Source of the DNA: Musa acuminata AAA Group
Lineage: Eukaryota; Streptophyta; Magnoliopsida; Zingiberales; Musaceae
Length of the DNA: 64,000 nt
Assembly: GCF_036884655.1 (NCBI RefSeq)
Contig: NC_088342.1
Span: 12,833,501 to 12,897,500, forward strand
Direction of reading: 5' to 3'
Made by a program: the position numbers and the translations under genes. The notes beneath the pieces were generated by a model, which saw only the letters and a program-made list of their open reading frames with translations, did no database searches and was not told the origin of the DNA. This document shows positions 45,400-58,789 of this stretch, in pieces. The first letter of the stretch is position 1. Each line of letters begins with the position of its first letter.

Positions 45400-48300
45400 A
45401 TTGATTTGAACCTATTTCGGAAGACAACAAAGAAGAGGTGCTGCTGATACAAGCTCTGCTTTACTTTGAAGAGCATGGGGGAAGCAGTAAAGATGGGATT
45501 TGATGCTATGATCATCTATTTAAGTCCTTACTTGGTTGACATGTTTGAGAGAAAAAAATAATAATAGTAATTAAAGAATAATACATAAAAAATATTTTGT
45601 GATGCTCAGAAATTTAAATATAATCTACTATAACTTGACTCGATAAATTACTGAGCAATGAATTTAATAAATTAATTTTTTATTTAAATGGTTCAGATAA
45701 TTTATTAAACGATTAGGTTCGAGCTTCCTTTGCAATTAATATTTAACTAAAATGTATCTATTTGTGATGATAAATTATTAATATCATGTGAGATTTATTA
45801 TGAAATAGATAAGCCTAATTTTAGTTTGACTCATCCGATTATTTGGGATTAAAAAGTTTATGCTATTAGGCAGAACACATTTTGGATAGAGAGAGCAACA
45901 TTAGAATGTGATACTTGTCTGATCATGATGTTTGATATTTTATTATAATATTTCATATATATATATATATATATATACAAAACTCTTATTGACCCTTCCT
46001 ATGCTATATCTACAACTCCCTCCTTTCCCCGTTGCGCCTCCACCTCCTCCCTCCTCCCTCCTCCATAAACTTATCATGCTCTCTTTGCCCCCATGTAAAG
46101 ACTGTCGTTGACTCCACTAAGCCGAGGTGTTTCCTCGATGCACTCCCCTCTCATGTTGCTCGCTTCATGTTTTCATGGCTTGCACCATTCAGTTCTATGA
46201 CTAGACTGAGCGACGTGTGTAGGTCTTCCTCAAGGATGATGTCAACTTGGCAACTCGCTCCAAGTCATAGATGCAGATTCCAACAGATCTGGAGCATAGG
46301 TACGTCGTCATGCTGTTGTGTCTTGGCATCGCAGCATTGCTCACAGCCTCTCCTCTCTCCTATTATTTCCATGATCAGAAGAGAGAACTTGTGGTAGTAG
46401 AGAGGTACGTAGACCTAACTATGGCTTCCAGAAAATTTGTGTCCTCGCATTACATGATGATGCAAAAGTGAAGGAGGGGACATCTTCTACATATGGTTAC
46501 AAGGTTTGCATTGGTGACCAACCCACCTGCAATTACTTAACCCCCAACCCCCCCAGCATGACTGACTACACCAGTTCGAACATTCCAACCATGGTATTGG
46601 TTATTAGAGAGCAACTACGTTAATCTAATGGGGAAGCCTAAGAAATTTTCATTATATCTTTTGGAGGTAAAATCATTTAATATAGAGGTCACAAAATGGA
46701 CTTTTTTTGGGACTTAAAGTTACGGTGGATTTACTAATTGCTTAGAACTCAGGTAAATATTTTCTATTATTTGGTAAAGTTTAAATGTTATTTAAATATA
46801 AAAATTGGATGAGCATATGTTTTCTGTTGGACTGATTGAATATCATGATATGTTACCATTTATTTGTTTTCTTGCAATTACCTAACCTTAATATCTTTTA
46901 TCATATTGATTGTGTCATGTCATGTTATTTATTTAAACTTTTTTTTTTTTCATCCATACATATTGCATATATGAATTTATTTATCATTCTTGAAAGGTCC
47001 ATTTTTTTATATAATTATTTGACATGCAATATATTTATATTTTTAAGTTGGTTTCCAGTGATTCATTATACCCTATTGCAAGAATTTGTATATCTTCAGA
47101 TAAAGTGAAGGGATGATGTTTAAATCCATAAGTAGGAAGACAATAATGAGATAATATGAGTGATACTCAATAATAGTTTTGTAGGACAAATTAAAGAGAA
47201 AGTATATTATTAGATAATTATCAATATTAATGTTCTATCGAACTGCAAGAAATACCCATTTAGATGATAAAATTTAGGAACTAAAATTGAATCACATAGG
47301 ATCAATTTTGGTTCAAACTATCATTTTTTTTACTTTTTAATTAAAAATAATTTACAACATGATAAAATTCATTATTTTATTTTGAAGATTTGAAAAATGG
47401 ATGTATGATGAATCTAATGATATAAAAAAGAGTAAAATTATAAAATTATCTATCACTTCTAGTGTTAATCGTTCCTTTAGTTAATAGGTAAAAAAAAGGT
47501 AATCGTTATATTCACGAATGATATCTTATTTTTGTTTCTCTATCTTCGTCCGCTTAGGATCCGAGATTCGAAATTAGGGAGGTAGACCTTAAGAGAAGGA
47601 TTAGAGAGCACTAGAGAGCTTAAGAGAGTGTGATGGATGCCTAATCAAATGTGTGAAAAATTTTGCTTTTGTTTTTTGAATCTTGAAACATAGGTTCAAA
47701 TCAAAATATCATTGGTTCAAACGGAGACGTCGATTTAGATTCCCAAAACCAAGGCCAATTTTGATTTGATTTAGAATCGATAAATCTTTATCGTCATGGT
47801 TTGAGTTCAATTTGATTTGGAATCGAATCGCCATTAGACCGTCTAATGTAAACGGTGAGGTTGATTTCCTTAGACTTAATACATGCTTGAATATTAGTTA
47901 TTTTATTTTCTAAAAAAAAGAAATAAGTTTATGGTATATGATATACGTACAATAAAAAAAAAAAAACATTAACATTTCAATACAAACATATTTTTAGTTT
48001 TATGCATATTAATTTAGTGTATTTATTTCTTTTATCTATGTGTTGTTGTTAGTTGTGTTAATATATTTAAAGCTTAATGCATGTATCTTAAATTGTTGCT
48101 TACTCTTTAGTCCTATGAAGGAGACCTGTCCACTTTTTAGTGCATCCCCTCCCCACAAGGCTGTATAGGTAACTCAACTACATGTGTTGTTGATTCAGGA
48201 TTGGAGTTGTTTCATGTGCCTCCTCAAAAGAGAATTTTACATTATAAGACACTTAAAAGCATTGATGTAAAAAAAAAAAAAAAGTGTTTAACTTCAAATG

Positions 48301-48445
48301 ATGTGAAATAGTTACATAATTCTTCTTGATAGAATAATCTTTTCATCATTTTTGTATAATGTTCTTCATATTTAAATATAATATTTATCATTATTCTAAT
48401 TATAATATGTATAACTTTTCATTTGAAATTAGACTTGTGTGTGTG

Positions 48446-48506
<61 letters not shown>

Positions 48507-48700
48507 AATTAAATTAAAATTAAATTTATTTAGCACATGTTTATCGGTGGATCGTCATATCTAACGATTTGGAGGCATGAAATATTTATTATTAGAAAAC
48601 TCAATTGATGAGCACTTATACTTATTTTTATTAAAGAAACTAAAATAGGAATTAAAGTGAAACAAAACATCATACCAAACCAAAAAAATCCAACTCGGTA
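45400..48700. other. Intergenic sequence, no supported gene
   Basis: Mostly AT-rich. 46032-46470 is richer in GC with overlapping short ORFs, but no family or splice pattern is recognised. A (TG)n-(TA)n tract lies at 48436-48499, and smaller (AT)n tracts lie near 45955. Confidence 0.5.
48436..48499. repeat. (TG)n(TA)n microsatellite
   Basis: A short TG run passes directly into about 25 TA units. Confidence 0.95.
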
Positions 48701-48707
48701 GGAGGAT

Positions 48708-49028
48708 TTACAAGAATTTGTCATCCCCTGCGAACTTAGCAAAATGGTTTGCAATCTGATTCCCTTCACGAAAAAAAACCTTGAATGTTTCCTGGATAGA
48801 TGAACAATGATTCTCCTCCAAGGCGAAGTGCTCCTTCCAGAGACTAACCAAAATTGAAGAACCTTTCTGAATCCCAAGTTGCATAGCACAAGTTATTCCT
48901 TTCTTGATCTTCGAGATCTCGTAGAACATGCACGAATGATGAGCACTTGCACATCTTGATCGAGCTAGAATGAGTTTTTTGGGCAGCAAAACTATAGACC
49001 TTACTGTAATTACATCGAACCAGAACAA
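48708..49028 (-). pseudogene. LINE-type RNase H fragment
   Basis: A 106-aa minus-strand reading ends in SIQETFKVFFREGNQIANHF and AKFAGDD. This matches the C-terminal RNase H signature of plant LINE reverse transcriptases (FREGN-x-x-A-x-x-x-A). The N-terminal catalytic motifs are not in view. The fragment is isolated, with no neighbouring RT sequence, and is a relic. Confidence 0.65.
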
Positions 49029-49029
49029 A

Positions 49030-49940
49030 AATTATTAGAGGAGAAATACATAAAGATTATAAATATTAATTACTGGAAAACTCAATAGATTATTATGAAT
49101 ATCTATGATACGATGACAAGAAATTGTTTCGATGATCTCAATGGCTTCGGCAAACTGAAGTGAATGTTCTCTAATAATATGATGAGACGACAATTCCAGG
49201 CTTTTTCCCTCTTCCATCGATGCTGCTTCTTTTTTTTCTTTCTTTTTTATCTCTGGTTAATTTAATTATATACTTTTATTTCGCATGTTGTATCAGTTTG
49301 ATTTAATTTATTCTTTAAAAAGAAATGTAATGGTTTTTTTTTTTCAAATAAACTTTGTAAATAATATTATTCCAAAACCAGAAGATAGTTCCAAAAGTAT
49401 GTGATGTTTGATGTACGTGAAATATCATACAAAAGAAAAAAAAAAGTCATTATATATGTTTATGATGATTATCTAACATAAATAAAGTGGCCAATTAATC
49501 TGATGGTTCTTTCGTAACTTTATTCTGAAGTTGGTTTTCCCAAAATGATTAACGAAAAATTACTTTCCGATGATCGTACTCCTGTCGTCGACTGGAGATC
49601 CGAAGACGGTCATGCGGTTCGATTATATGTTGGAACGCTCAAATCAACAAATGTAGATGCCAATAAAATGGGAAGTAGATGTGACAGAGCAAAGGCATTA
49701 ATTAATAGTCTCTTTATACGACAGTGATCGGAAGCTGAATGCCGGAGTCATTGGGCCCCATATCGCCTCCTTGATCAACTGTTAATTTATGGACCAACAA
49801 CTGCAGATGCACCCATCATCGGAAGACAAGACAGCAGATAACCCACTTTGGATATCGAATACGAGAGACCCGACAGATGTTAATCAATAAAAAAAATTTA
49901 ATAATTTTTCTTAGGAATTAAACCATCAATAAATCTCTCT
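49030..49940. other. Intergenic sequence, no supported gene
   Basis: A 60-aa plus-strand ORF at 49545-49727 has no recognisable family. The sequence is otherwise AT-rich. Confidence 0.45.
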
Positions 49941-49944
49941 CAAC

Positions 49945-50110
49945 GTTTCTATGATATTCGGATCTAGAGGACAGTGCCTTTGTACATCATACAGAGATTT
50001 TTTTCGAGATAGTATCGAAATATATATATATATATCGTAAATCCGATTTAATGTTATTTGATTTTAATGGTGACATGAAAGTTTCTTCATATAATTTATA
50101 ACATATTACA
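49945..50110 (+). repeat. Copia LTR 3' end with PBS-like site and leader (remnant)
   Basis: This stretch matches 56180-56330: GATCTAGAGGACAGTGC against GATCTAAAGACGGTGC, CATACAGAGAT against CACACAGAGAT, then a degenerate initiator-Met primer-binding site (AGTATCGA, 50011-50018) and similar leader text. It lies left of the 5' LTR start at 50416 rather than within it. Confidence 0.5.
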
Positions 50111-50415
50111 TATTTTATCGAGTTATCTGAGTTAGACTAAATTCTTATTGGTGATAAATCATTATTGGTCTTTAATATAATCATCATGCAAGTCTACTTC
50201 ATCTTATTTCCCTTCCATGGACATATTTATTTGATGGAGTTGTCGAGATCATTTCTAGCATACCGGAAAAGAGTAGGATAATGATATACATCAAGAAATA
50301 AATTCTTTTATAAACATACCTTCATAACTAAGTGATGCCAAATAAATAGTCAATAGCTCAAGGCTATCTACTTCATTAAACCCAAGTTTACAATTGAAGA
50401 TCTCTTGCAAAGATG

Positions 50416-50640
50416 TGTTAGATTACGTAATCTTATTTAATTAGGTAAGATATATTATAGATATGATTAGATTCTGATTATAATTATTAGCCAATAAAAA
50501 GGAAGTTCATATTATAGTAGAATTTTTTAGGGGATGCCCTTGATGGGAGGAACTCTCCTAATAACTTATCATAGACTCTCTACTCTCATCTATAAATATA
50601 CAAGACATCTATGGGCTAAATAGATGCAGATCAAATATAT
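50416..50640 (+). repeat. 5' LTR (part) of the copia element
   Basis: It aligns with 55913-56080 and then diverges. A TATAAATA box lies near 50592. The LTR 3' part expected after it is not found here. Confidence 0.6.
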
Positions 50641-50759
50641 TACATATATTATTTTTATTTATGATGCTTGAATGATCCATATTTCATCGAACTATATTCC
50701 TATCTATTTTGTTTTATCGCCTGCTTGCTGGCAATGTTAGATTTGTTATAAACGTGATT

Positions 50760-51090
50760 TTCAGTGATCGTGAAGCAACAATGGTCGTCGTCGACCTTGT
50801 TGCGTACGACCAACAAATCTGTTGGCGATAGCGGTTGCGGCTGCGTCGAGTAGTGTATGCACCACAGTAGCCGTCGCAGCAAGCGGTAGTTGTGCACGGG
50901 CATAGGTTGCACCTAGGCGGCGGTCGTGCATGGGTAGGAGCCGCGGTGGCCACGCACCGATGGCGGTCGCGGCGGTCATGCACGGGTAGGAACCGCAACC
51001 AACCAAGCGATTATCGCACGCGGGTAGAGGCAGCACCATGACGTGGTAGCCGCGCACGCCTAGGCGACGGCGACGCAAGCAGAGTAGGGT
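50760..51090. other. GC-rich island in the copia leader region
   Basis: About 330 bp of GC-rich sequence, with repeated GCACGGGTAGGA and GTCGTCG/GGCGGTCG pieces, stands in AT-rich copia sequence. It gives overlapping minus-strand ORFs with no recognisable domain, probably spurious. Confidence 0.5.
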
Positions 51091-54000
51091 TTCCTTTTGA
51101 CATATTTACAGTTTTACCCTCGAGGCTAGGGTTTTATCAAATTATAGTTTTGCCCTTTACAAATTTTGTAATTCCAATTTATGTCTTGTCATCATATTTA
51201 CTGTTTTACTTTTATGAAATTGAGAATTATAATTTATATCCTCAATTATAAAATTGATAAATATGATTTATTATAATTATGATTGAATTTGATCATGATT
51301 ATATTTTTGGTTATTTGATTGGATTTAATTTTTGATTAAAAAAGTATAAATTATGGTTTACTTTTATAGTTTTCTCATATGAATTATTGATTATATTTTT
51401 ATATATGGTAAATAAAATCTAATTATTATTTTTAGATATTCATTTGGTTATTCACATGTATATATTTGAAATTATGAAATAATATTCATCTTTCGAAGGC
51501 ATGATTTATATGTTATCATGGTTATCATATGAGTTTTTTTTTTCTGATTAATATTCAATAATTATAATGATTGTTATTCTAGAACTGCTTAATAAATATT
51601 TTATCATTTATATGATATTTTAAACTATATTTTATAATTTTGTATTGGTCTTACAGCCACCAACCTAGACCAATAATATATAAAATATATTATGAAATTA
51701 ATCTTAAATGATATTAAATAAAATAATATTCACAATGGCATCATGAATCAGGATAAAAAATTTTGGTAAATATTATTTGTAATTTATCTTCCTAAGTTTT
51801 ATCTGACTAGTAGCTACCAAAGTAGCTTGGTATGATAGGCTTATGAGATATGAATTATAATAAATCTCTTATCATTCATGCGATATTTTAGATTATATTT
51901 TATCTTTTTGTATTGGTCTTGTAGCCACCAAAGTGACCTGGACCAATAATTTATAAAATACATTATGGAATTGATCCTAAATGATATTAAATAAAATAAT
52001 ATTCACGATGACACATATAATTATGAGATTTAGATAATCCCAAAGGAGAATCTATTTCAAATAGTTATGTAATAGAGTAGGATGATATTGTTTTAGATAT
52101 CCTTGCAGTTTAGGATTATATACCCAAAGCTAACAATACTATTCCATTCTTCGGTCCTCTATAAATGATCTTGAGTGAACACTAGATATGTCAATATTTA
52201 ACCCAAAGGTGAAATATATATGATATCAATAGTTCATCGTATTTTGGAAACTCAAAGCATTAAAGTTATATTATTATAGTAGTATTTTCTTTATTGTATT
52301 TTTATAAATACCCTCTACTTTTTAAAATAAATTACTTGAGCATATGCAAGTTGTATTGAGTGAGTGAGACCTTGATTAATTGAACATAACATAAACTTAA
52401 TTACTGAAAGTTTTATAGAATAAATAATTAAGATGACTAATCAAGAAAAGTATGAAAGACTCAATTTTATGATACTTAGACTTCAGTATAGTTTACAACT
52501 AGCGCATGAGAATATTGAAGGATCAATTTAAATTTTCTGATAAGTCATTAGTTGACACTTTAAAATGATAGTATTTGAGGAATTCAAGATTATATCCTTA
52601 ATATAAATGATAAAGCTGTAAGTTCAAGACTCATAATATTTTGAGTACTACTCAGGGAGTAGATAACACTAAAATAAGAATGAAGCGTAAGTCACATGAG
52701 TTTATAATTACTATATAAACTCATAAAAGAATAACTTCACAATAAAGTATTACTTCTATAGGGAAAAAAGTTACATGAAGAAAAAAAAAAAGAATGAAAG
52801 GAGATAAAACCAAAAGAGAATGAGATATTCATCATTATAAGGAATCATCTTAAAGTGAAAACGATATTAATTTATATTTATCACATATATCTAAATGTGA
52901 TTTATTTGATAGATCTTGAGGATCGATGCTGTGTTCTTATAATTATGGGAATTTGGGTTCTTTACCTAGAATTGTTAAAATATTATTTCCCTTTTTGGTG
53001 GTTGTAAACTTATTGTGATTCAATAAAAATTAACCTTTGAATTCTGTATAATAGTCGATACAGAATTAATATGAATCTATGCTTAAATAAGTTTACAATG
53101 GTCCTATAATTAAATATTAAAATAAAATATAATTTTATAAACTCCTTGAGATTATGTTTATATCTGTCGGGTCAATCTATGCTTTCGTCTCATTAAAGAG
53201 ATATATTTTATCACCATATAAATAACCTATATATATATATATATATATATAATTTATATAAATTCTATAACCGTTTACACTCATGAATTGTGTATAAATG
53301 AAGTTGATAGACAATTACATAGAAAAGTCAAGATCATCATATTTGACAAGGGTGATGAATTTTATGACATTTATGATTAACCCAATTATAATTCTAATTC
53401 TTTTAATAGATTCTTGAAAAAATAAGTAATATTATTTACCAGATATGTTATAGTAGAATATTATTGTTGAAAGATATAATTGTACCTTTATAGATATGGT
53501 TAGGAGCATAATAGATTATTCTTTTATACCCAAATCAATATGAGAAAAAGCTCCAAAGACAACTATGCATTTCTTGAATGATCTTCCTAGTAAGTAAATT
53601 ACATGACTTGTTATGAAATGGTAGGAAACATAACTTAAGATATTTACATATTTGAAAGTTTAAAGAGGTGCATATCTTATTGCTCTAATTATAGTACAAG
53701 GACAATTAAATATGGTAATGTAAGATTCCTATAAAATAGGGAATCAGTGAGAGTGAAAATCTCGAAATTCAATTTTGATATAGAGGAGATACATGCTGAT
53801 ACTTCTTTATTATTCAAGAGATTATTGTTACTCAAATCATTATATAATTTCATAAAGGTAAACAATAAAAATAATAATACTAAACTCCTATATTATATCG
53901 CTATTAATGGTCTTGTAGAATAACCACAATTGATAGCCTTGTGAATATCTCAAAAAGAAAGGAATCATGTCATTTACGATTATTATATGGTATATTTACA

Positions 54001-55912
54001 AGAATTATATTATGATATAAGAATAAAAATGAATCCTTTATTGTTTTCATAAGTCATGAAAAGTAATGATTCTGAAAAGTAATATAATATAATAAAAGAA
54101 TAGTTAAAATTAATAACAAGAATGATGTTTGATAAATTTATCTAATTATCTAATAATTATAAAAGAGTCTATTATATAAATGTGACTCAAACAATGTCAA
54201 ACGATATAATGGTCAAACTTGTGGTTAAAAGTTTTACTCATAAAGAATATATCTACCAGAACAAAATATTTAGTTTTTAATGAACTCATTAAGAATCATC
54301 ATGATATTAGTGACTCATTATAAGTTTGAGTTATATCATATTAATATGAAAATAATTTTTATTTTAAGGATCTAGCTTTATATCGGTTACTCTAAATGAT
54401 TTACAAACAAAATGAAAGAAATATAAAATTTGGTATACAAATTCATGAATCCACTTTAAACAAGCTTCAAGATAATGATATATAAAGGGTTTTTGATATC
54501 ATTATTTCATTTTTAGATTGAAGAAAAATACTATTGATCAATATTTATATCAGTAGGAGCAAGTTTATTATATTGGTCTTATATATGTATATTATTTTAT
54601 CTTACAATAGTGATCTTGATTTATTATATTAAATCAAGAAATTTATCACTAAGAGTTTTAAGATGGTTGATATGAATGAAACATCTTATATTATTAAAAT
54701 TGAGCAATTTAAGGATAGACCTCAATGATTGTGAAAATTATCTTAGAAAGAATATATCAATTGAGTCTTAAAAAGATTTAATATACAACTTTATTTAGTA
54801 AATCATAAAAACCAAATTTTAGTCAATAGTAAATGCTTTAAAATGACTTAAAAAGAATCAGATAAAGAAAATATTCTTTGTATATACACAGTTAAAAGTC
54901 TATGCTCAAGCCTTTGTTGGAACAGATATCAGTTTTATAATTAAACTTCTAGGTATATATTGGAGTTACCCAGAAGTAAAAACACTAAAGGACTGCAAAG
55001 AAAGTAATAAGATATCTGGAAGGGACAAATGATTATATGCTCATATGTATGAAATAACTTCCAGATGTTGATTGTATAAATTACCTCAATAATAGGAAGT
55101 CCACCTTACGATTAATATCTATATCAATTAGAGGAGTAATTTATTATTATTAATAATAGAAGTTGATTTTGTGGCATGCTTTGAGACCACTGATCAAACT
55201 TTTTGACTGTAAAATTTTAACTTAAGACATGGTGTAGTTAGACTCAATTGTCAAGTCGTTAAAAATATTTTGTGATATTGTAGAAGTTTTCTTCTCTAAG
55301 AATGACAAGTATTATTGTATCTCTATACACTATGGTATAAAGTACTTGATGGTTAGAGAAGAGGAGTCCAGAAACATCCAATGTTAATTAATTGCTTGAG
55401 TTCTACTATATTGATTGGTGATCCATTCACTTAGGACTTATAGCCTAAAGTATTTTGAAAGAAAATATTCTTATGATTAGGTTTGTAAGCAACTCATAAA
55501 GGATATAGTAATGCATGTTTGAGTGGATACTACAATTGATAATCTTACTTACGTATTTAAAGTTATTTGTTTTTGTTATCCTGTTCACAATTATGTATGT
55601 ACACATAATAGATTATCTTTACAAGACAAACTATAGGTGTCATTTTGGATAGCATCAGGAAAGGCTAACAATGTTGTGGTATATAGAAGGAAGTGTGACA
55701 CTAATGACATGCAACCGCTATGACTCATATTGTTAGTCAGACTTAATGTTGTATTATTATATTTATTAGATTTATTGGTTTATTTTTAAAAATTTATAAA
55801 TTTTAGAATCCAATTGGGTCAAATCGTTTTTAAATAAATTTTATTTATTTATTTATTTTTTATTTTAAGTTTTTTTTGTGTATCTTATCGATTAATGAGC
55901 TAAGTGGGAGAA

Positions 55913-56233
55913 TGTTAGATTATGTGTTTCTATTTAATTCGGTAAGATATATTATAGATATGATTGGATTTTGATTATGGTTATTGGCCAAGAATTCTTA
56001 TAATAATTTATTCTAGACCCTCTGCTCTTGCCTATAAATAGACAAGACCTCAAAGGGCTAAATAGATGCAGATTAAGGCTTTTCTCTCAATCTCCCTAAT
56101 CCATCGATCTAAATGGTCACATGAAAAGATAGGTTGAGAGGAGAAAGAATTTATAGTTCTCTTTGCATATTTACATCAATATTTGATCTAAAGACGGTGC
56201 TTTTACATATCACACAGAGATCTCTTTTTTAGA
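55913..56233 (+). repeat. 3' LTR of the copia element
   Basis: It starts TGTTAGATTATG directly after the polypurine tract. Unexpectedly it is followed by a PBS-like TGGTATCAAAAG at 56234-56245. Confidence 0.65.
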
Positions 56234-56372
56234 TGGTATCAAAAGATACGTATAGTAAAATCAGATTTAATTTTATTTGATTTACATAAAAAATTATTTT
56301 TATATTTCATATACCATATTACAGATTTAATGTCAACAAGATTAAAAAAAAAAACTTATTCTTTTTTAATGG

Positions 56373-56739
56373 ATGTCTTCACCTTTTTGCTCTTCCGCCA
56401 CCGAACTGCAAAAGTTGCAAGTCTCCCATCTGCTACACATGGTTGTCTTTCTACTGCTACCGCTGGTTGCCGAGGTACTGGTCCACCGGTCTCAGCCATG
56501 CAACAACCGTCAACAGGAGGCGGAGAAACGGAGGAGCGAGCCCCTCAAGATCATCCATGGCTTTCTTCCCCGGGATATCCCCTTCTCAGGAGCTGGAGGA
56601 CCACGAGTTCAGTTTAATTCATGGAGTTTCCAAGAGATTGGTGCCTCAAGGTCCAAATCCACTACATAACCGAGACAGATTTGTTGCAGTTATAGAACTG
56701 AAAGGTACAGTGCAGTTTCAGCTTTATTTGATGATATAA
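56373..56739 (+). pseudogene. CLE (CLV3/ESR-related) peptide-like gene, frame-broken
   Basis: 56635-56670 encodes RLVPQGPNPLHN, a near-perfect CLE dodecapeptide close to CLE9/10 types, preceded by a plausible processing context (HGVSKR). CLE precursors are small secreted proteins whose dodecapeptide signals to receptor kinases. A signal-like hydrophobic segment (HMVVFLLLPLVAEVLV, about 56438-56485) and a charged pro-region (QQEAEKRRSEPLK) lie upstream, but in a different frame from the motif. The motif's own frame has no upstream ATG. A +1 shift between about 56500 and 56625 would join them. An extra 22 residues follow the motif, unusual for CLE proteins that end at HN. It is either a pseudogene, a sequencing error, or a spliced gene whose intron I could not find. 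Confidence 0.65.
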
Positions 56740-58500
56740 GGAATATACTACAAGTATAGTTTCAGCTGTTGGCGTAAATTGCTGGCATCATGTCTGAGAG
56801 TTTAGACAACTCTTGTGACTTGGGAAACTGTATGCCGATGTCCTCAAATTTCAAAGTAAAAGAGTCTGAACTCTGTTGCTCATTTATTAACTCATTTAAC
56901 GATAAAGAGTATAAATTACAGCAAAAAAGTTTTTCTTTTATCTTGATGGATGGATCAATATAACCATGATTATTGCTATAGAATGATCAATAATTTTCAA
57001 CCTCAGGTAATCATGTTGGGGTGTCTGAATCCATTCACGTCATACCCAAACTCCAAGACATGTACATCAATCAGTATGAAACTTGTGCAGGAAAATTGAA
57101 GATCTTGTAGACTAAATTAACTAACCGTAAAGGTATAAGTGGAATGCACCACTTTTACGATGGGCAATACACTGCCAACATTTTCACAGTAATCTAAAGA
57201 TGATAAGCAATTGGACCGCAAAACTGAGAACAGATGGTGAAGAGAGTTTTACCTCATCATGTCATATCAGCCCGAACACAGATTAGACAGTGGGTGGCAA
57301 ATTGTCTGACATATTCAAAACTTAAATATATGGACACAAACACAGTGAAGACCGACACATCCTGGGTGTGAGATGTGCAGTACCTGACAAGGCAAAGCAT
57401 TAAGAACCTTTTACTTCATGTCTATTATTAACATCAAGTGCTAAGTGCATGACCACAGGACGACACATCATCTGGTCGGAATCAGTTTCATCTTGCTGGA
57501 AGATAACATGGTTGAACTACAAGGAATTATATATGCTTCAGAATGGAACTCAGAAGAGGGTCAGTAGTTTTGATTCTTTATTAGGTCTTTAACTCAAAAC
57601 TAGATACAATCCTATCCGAATCCTCGATTGATTATTCAAGACTCTTTTCGGATCCCATAATGAGATGTTCCTCACCATTTTGATCCTTCAGAGCGACGAT
57701 TGACTCTCTAAATCTTCAACTAAATATGATTTTTAACACCTTAAAATAAATAATTACCTTCTTTTTCAACTATGAGACGATCAAATTGGTGAATCAATGA
57801 CCTGTCTCCAGGGTGTCACATGTCGGTCTGCCGGTTGCTGCTCTGCTCAGAGAAACAAAGGCTCGTCAGCAACTCACACGAGACTCTTCTTTCGGCAGCT
57901 GAGCATTCGGTGGTCTAGCACTTGTCCTCCTCCTTGATTCCTGATGCTAAAGCTTATTTATGTGTCTGTTCACTTATTAAGACATATTACCCAACACTGA
58001 ATGCGTCAGTACTCCCATCTACTTCCTGGACACTAAATGGCTTCGCTCCATATCTCGGTAACCTAAGATGTAGGAAAGGAGCAAGGCAAGTACAGACAGC
58101 TTTTGACCTCGTTCCAGGTTTGATTCCAGATTTTGACCTTCACATTCGAAATATATTGCTTTTAAGATACCTTATCCCAAATATAAGCGGCGAGAGTGCA
58201 GCCAATAAAGTATAAGCTGCAAGCAGAAAAATCCTCAAAATACATTAATTAAATTTAGAAAATAAAGTATAAGATGTAGGAAAGTTTGGCTATGTGGCTG
58301 TGGCTGTGGCTGTGTTGCGTACCGACGCAGCTACGCACGTGATGCGATGTGGGACCCGCAATGCGGAGCTTGCTATCAGCCACCTTTTAGGTTGTCATCA
58401 CGTCGATGAATATAAATAAATAGATATTTGACTCCAAATCCCTCTCATCTTTGCTGAATACTAATAACAAAATTTTGTTTTTGTTGAAACGGAAAACACT
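56740..58500. other. Intergenic sequence
   Basis: No supported gene. An ORF at 57922-58215 has no recognisable domain or splice context. Confidence 0.5.
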
Positions 58501-58559
58501 GTGTTGGCTCAAAATGTCTTATTTGGAAGCGCACGACGATTACGCACGTTCTGTTTGCT

Positions 58560-58644
58560 ATTTTATTTTATTTTATTTTATTTTATTTATCTATTTATTT
58601 CTTTATTAAAAAGTTATTTATTCATTTATTATGTTTTATATTTC

Positions 58645-58731
<87 letters not shown>
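58560..58731. repeat. (TTTTA)n and long (TA)n microsatellites
   Basis: TTTTA units at about 58561-58587 are followed by about 40 TA units at 58648-58731. This tract ends about 60 bp before the inferred leader of the RMA gene. Confidence 0.95.
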
Positions 58732-58732
<1 letters not shown>

Positions 58733-58789
58733 CTGCGTCACGCGGAAAATAGCGTTACTGTTGCTCCCCCCCCTATTATACGCGATCGC

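Larger units (their letters stand above)
50416..56233 (+). mobile_element. Decayed Ty1/copia retrotransposon
   Basis: LTR starts TGTTAGATTA occur at 50416 and 55913; the right one is preceded by the copia-type polypurine tract AAGTGGGAGAA (55902-55912). Both LTRs share GGTAAGATATATTATAGATATGATT, TATAAATA and GGGCTAAATAGATGCAGAT. The interior is AT-rich and full of stops, but RT/RNase H relics read in order. These are the YVDD-box region (VLYMYIILSYNSDLDLLY, about 54570-54630), KDRPQ and VLKRFNI (about 54715-54790), YAQAFVGTDISF (about 54900), ACFETTDQTF (about 55175) and the region before the PPT. No intact frame exists, so it is non-functional. 51600-52010 holds a ~275-bp tandem duplication. 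Confidence 0.8.

Noticed and set aside
46032..46471. GC-richer overlapping ORFs as a small gene
   Set aside because: No family motif, no splice pattern, and frames overlap without preference.
50761..51078. Overlapping Arg/Ala-rich minus-strand ORFs
   Set aside because: A GC-rich copia leader segment; no domain, and opposite to the element's coding strand.
57922..58215. 97-aa plus-strand ORF
   Set aside because: No domain, signal peptide or homologue recognised.
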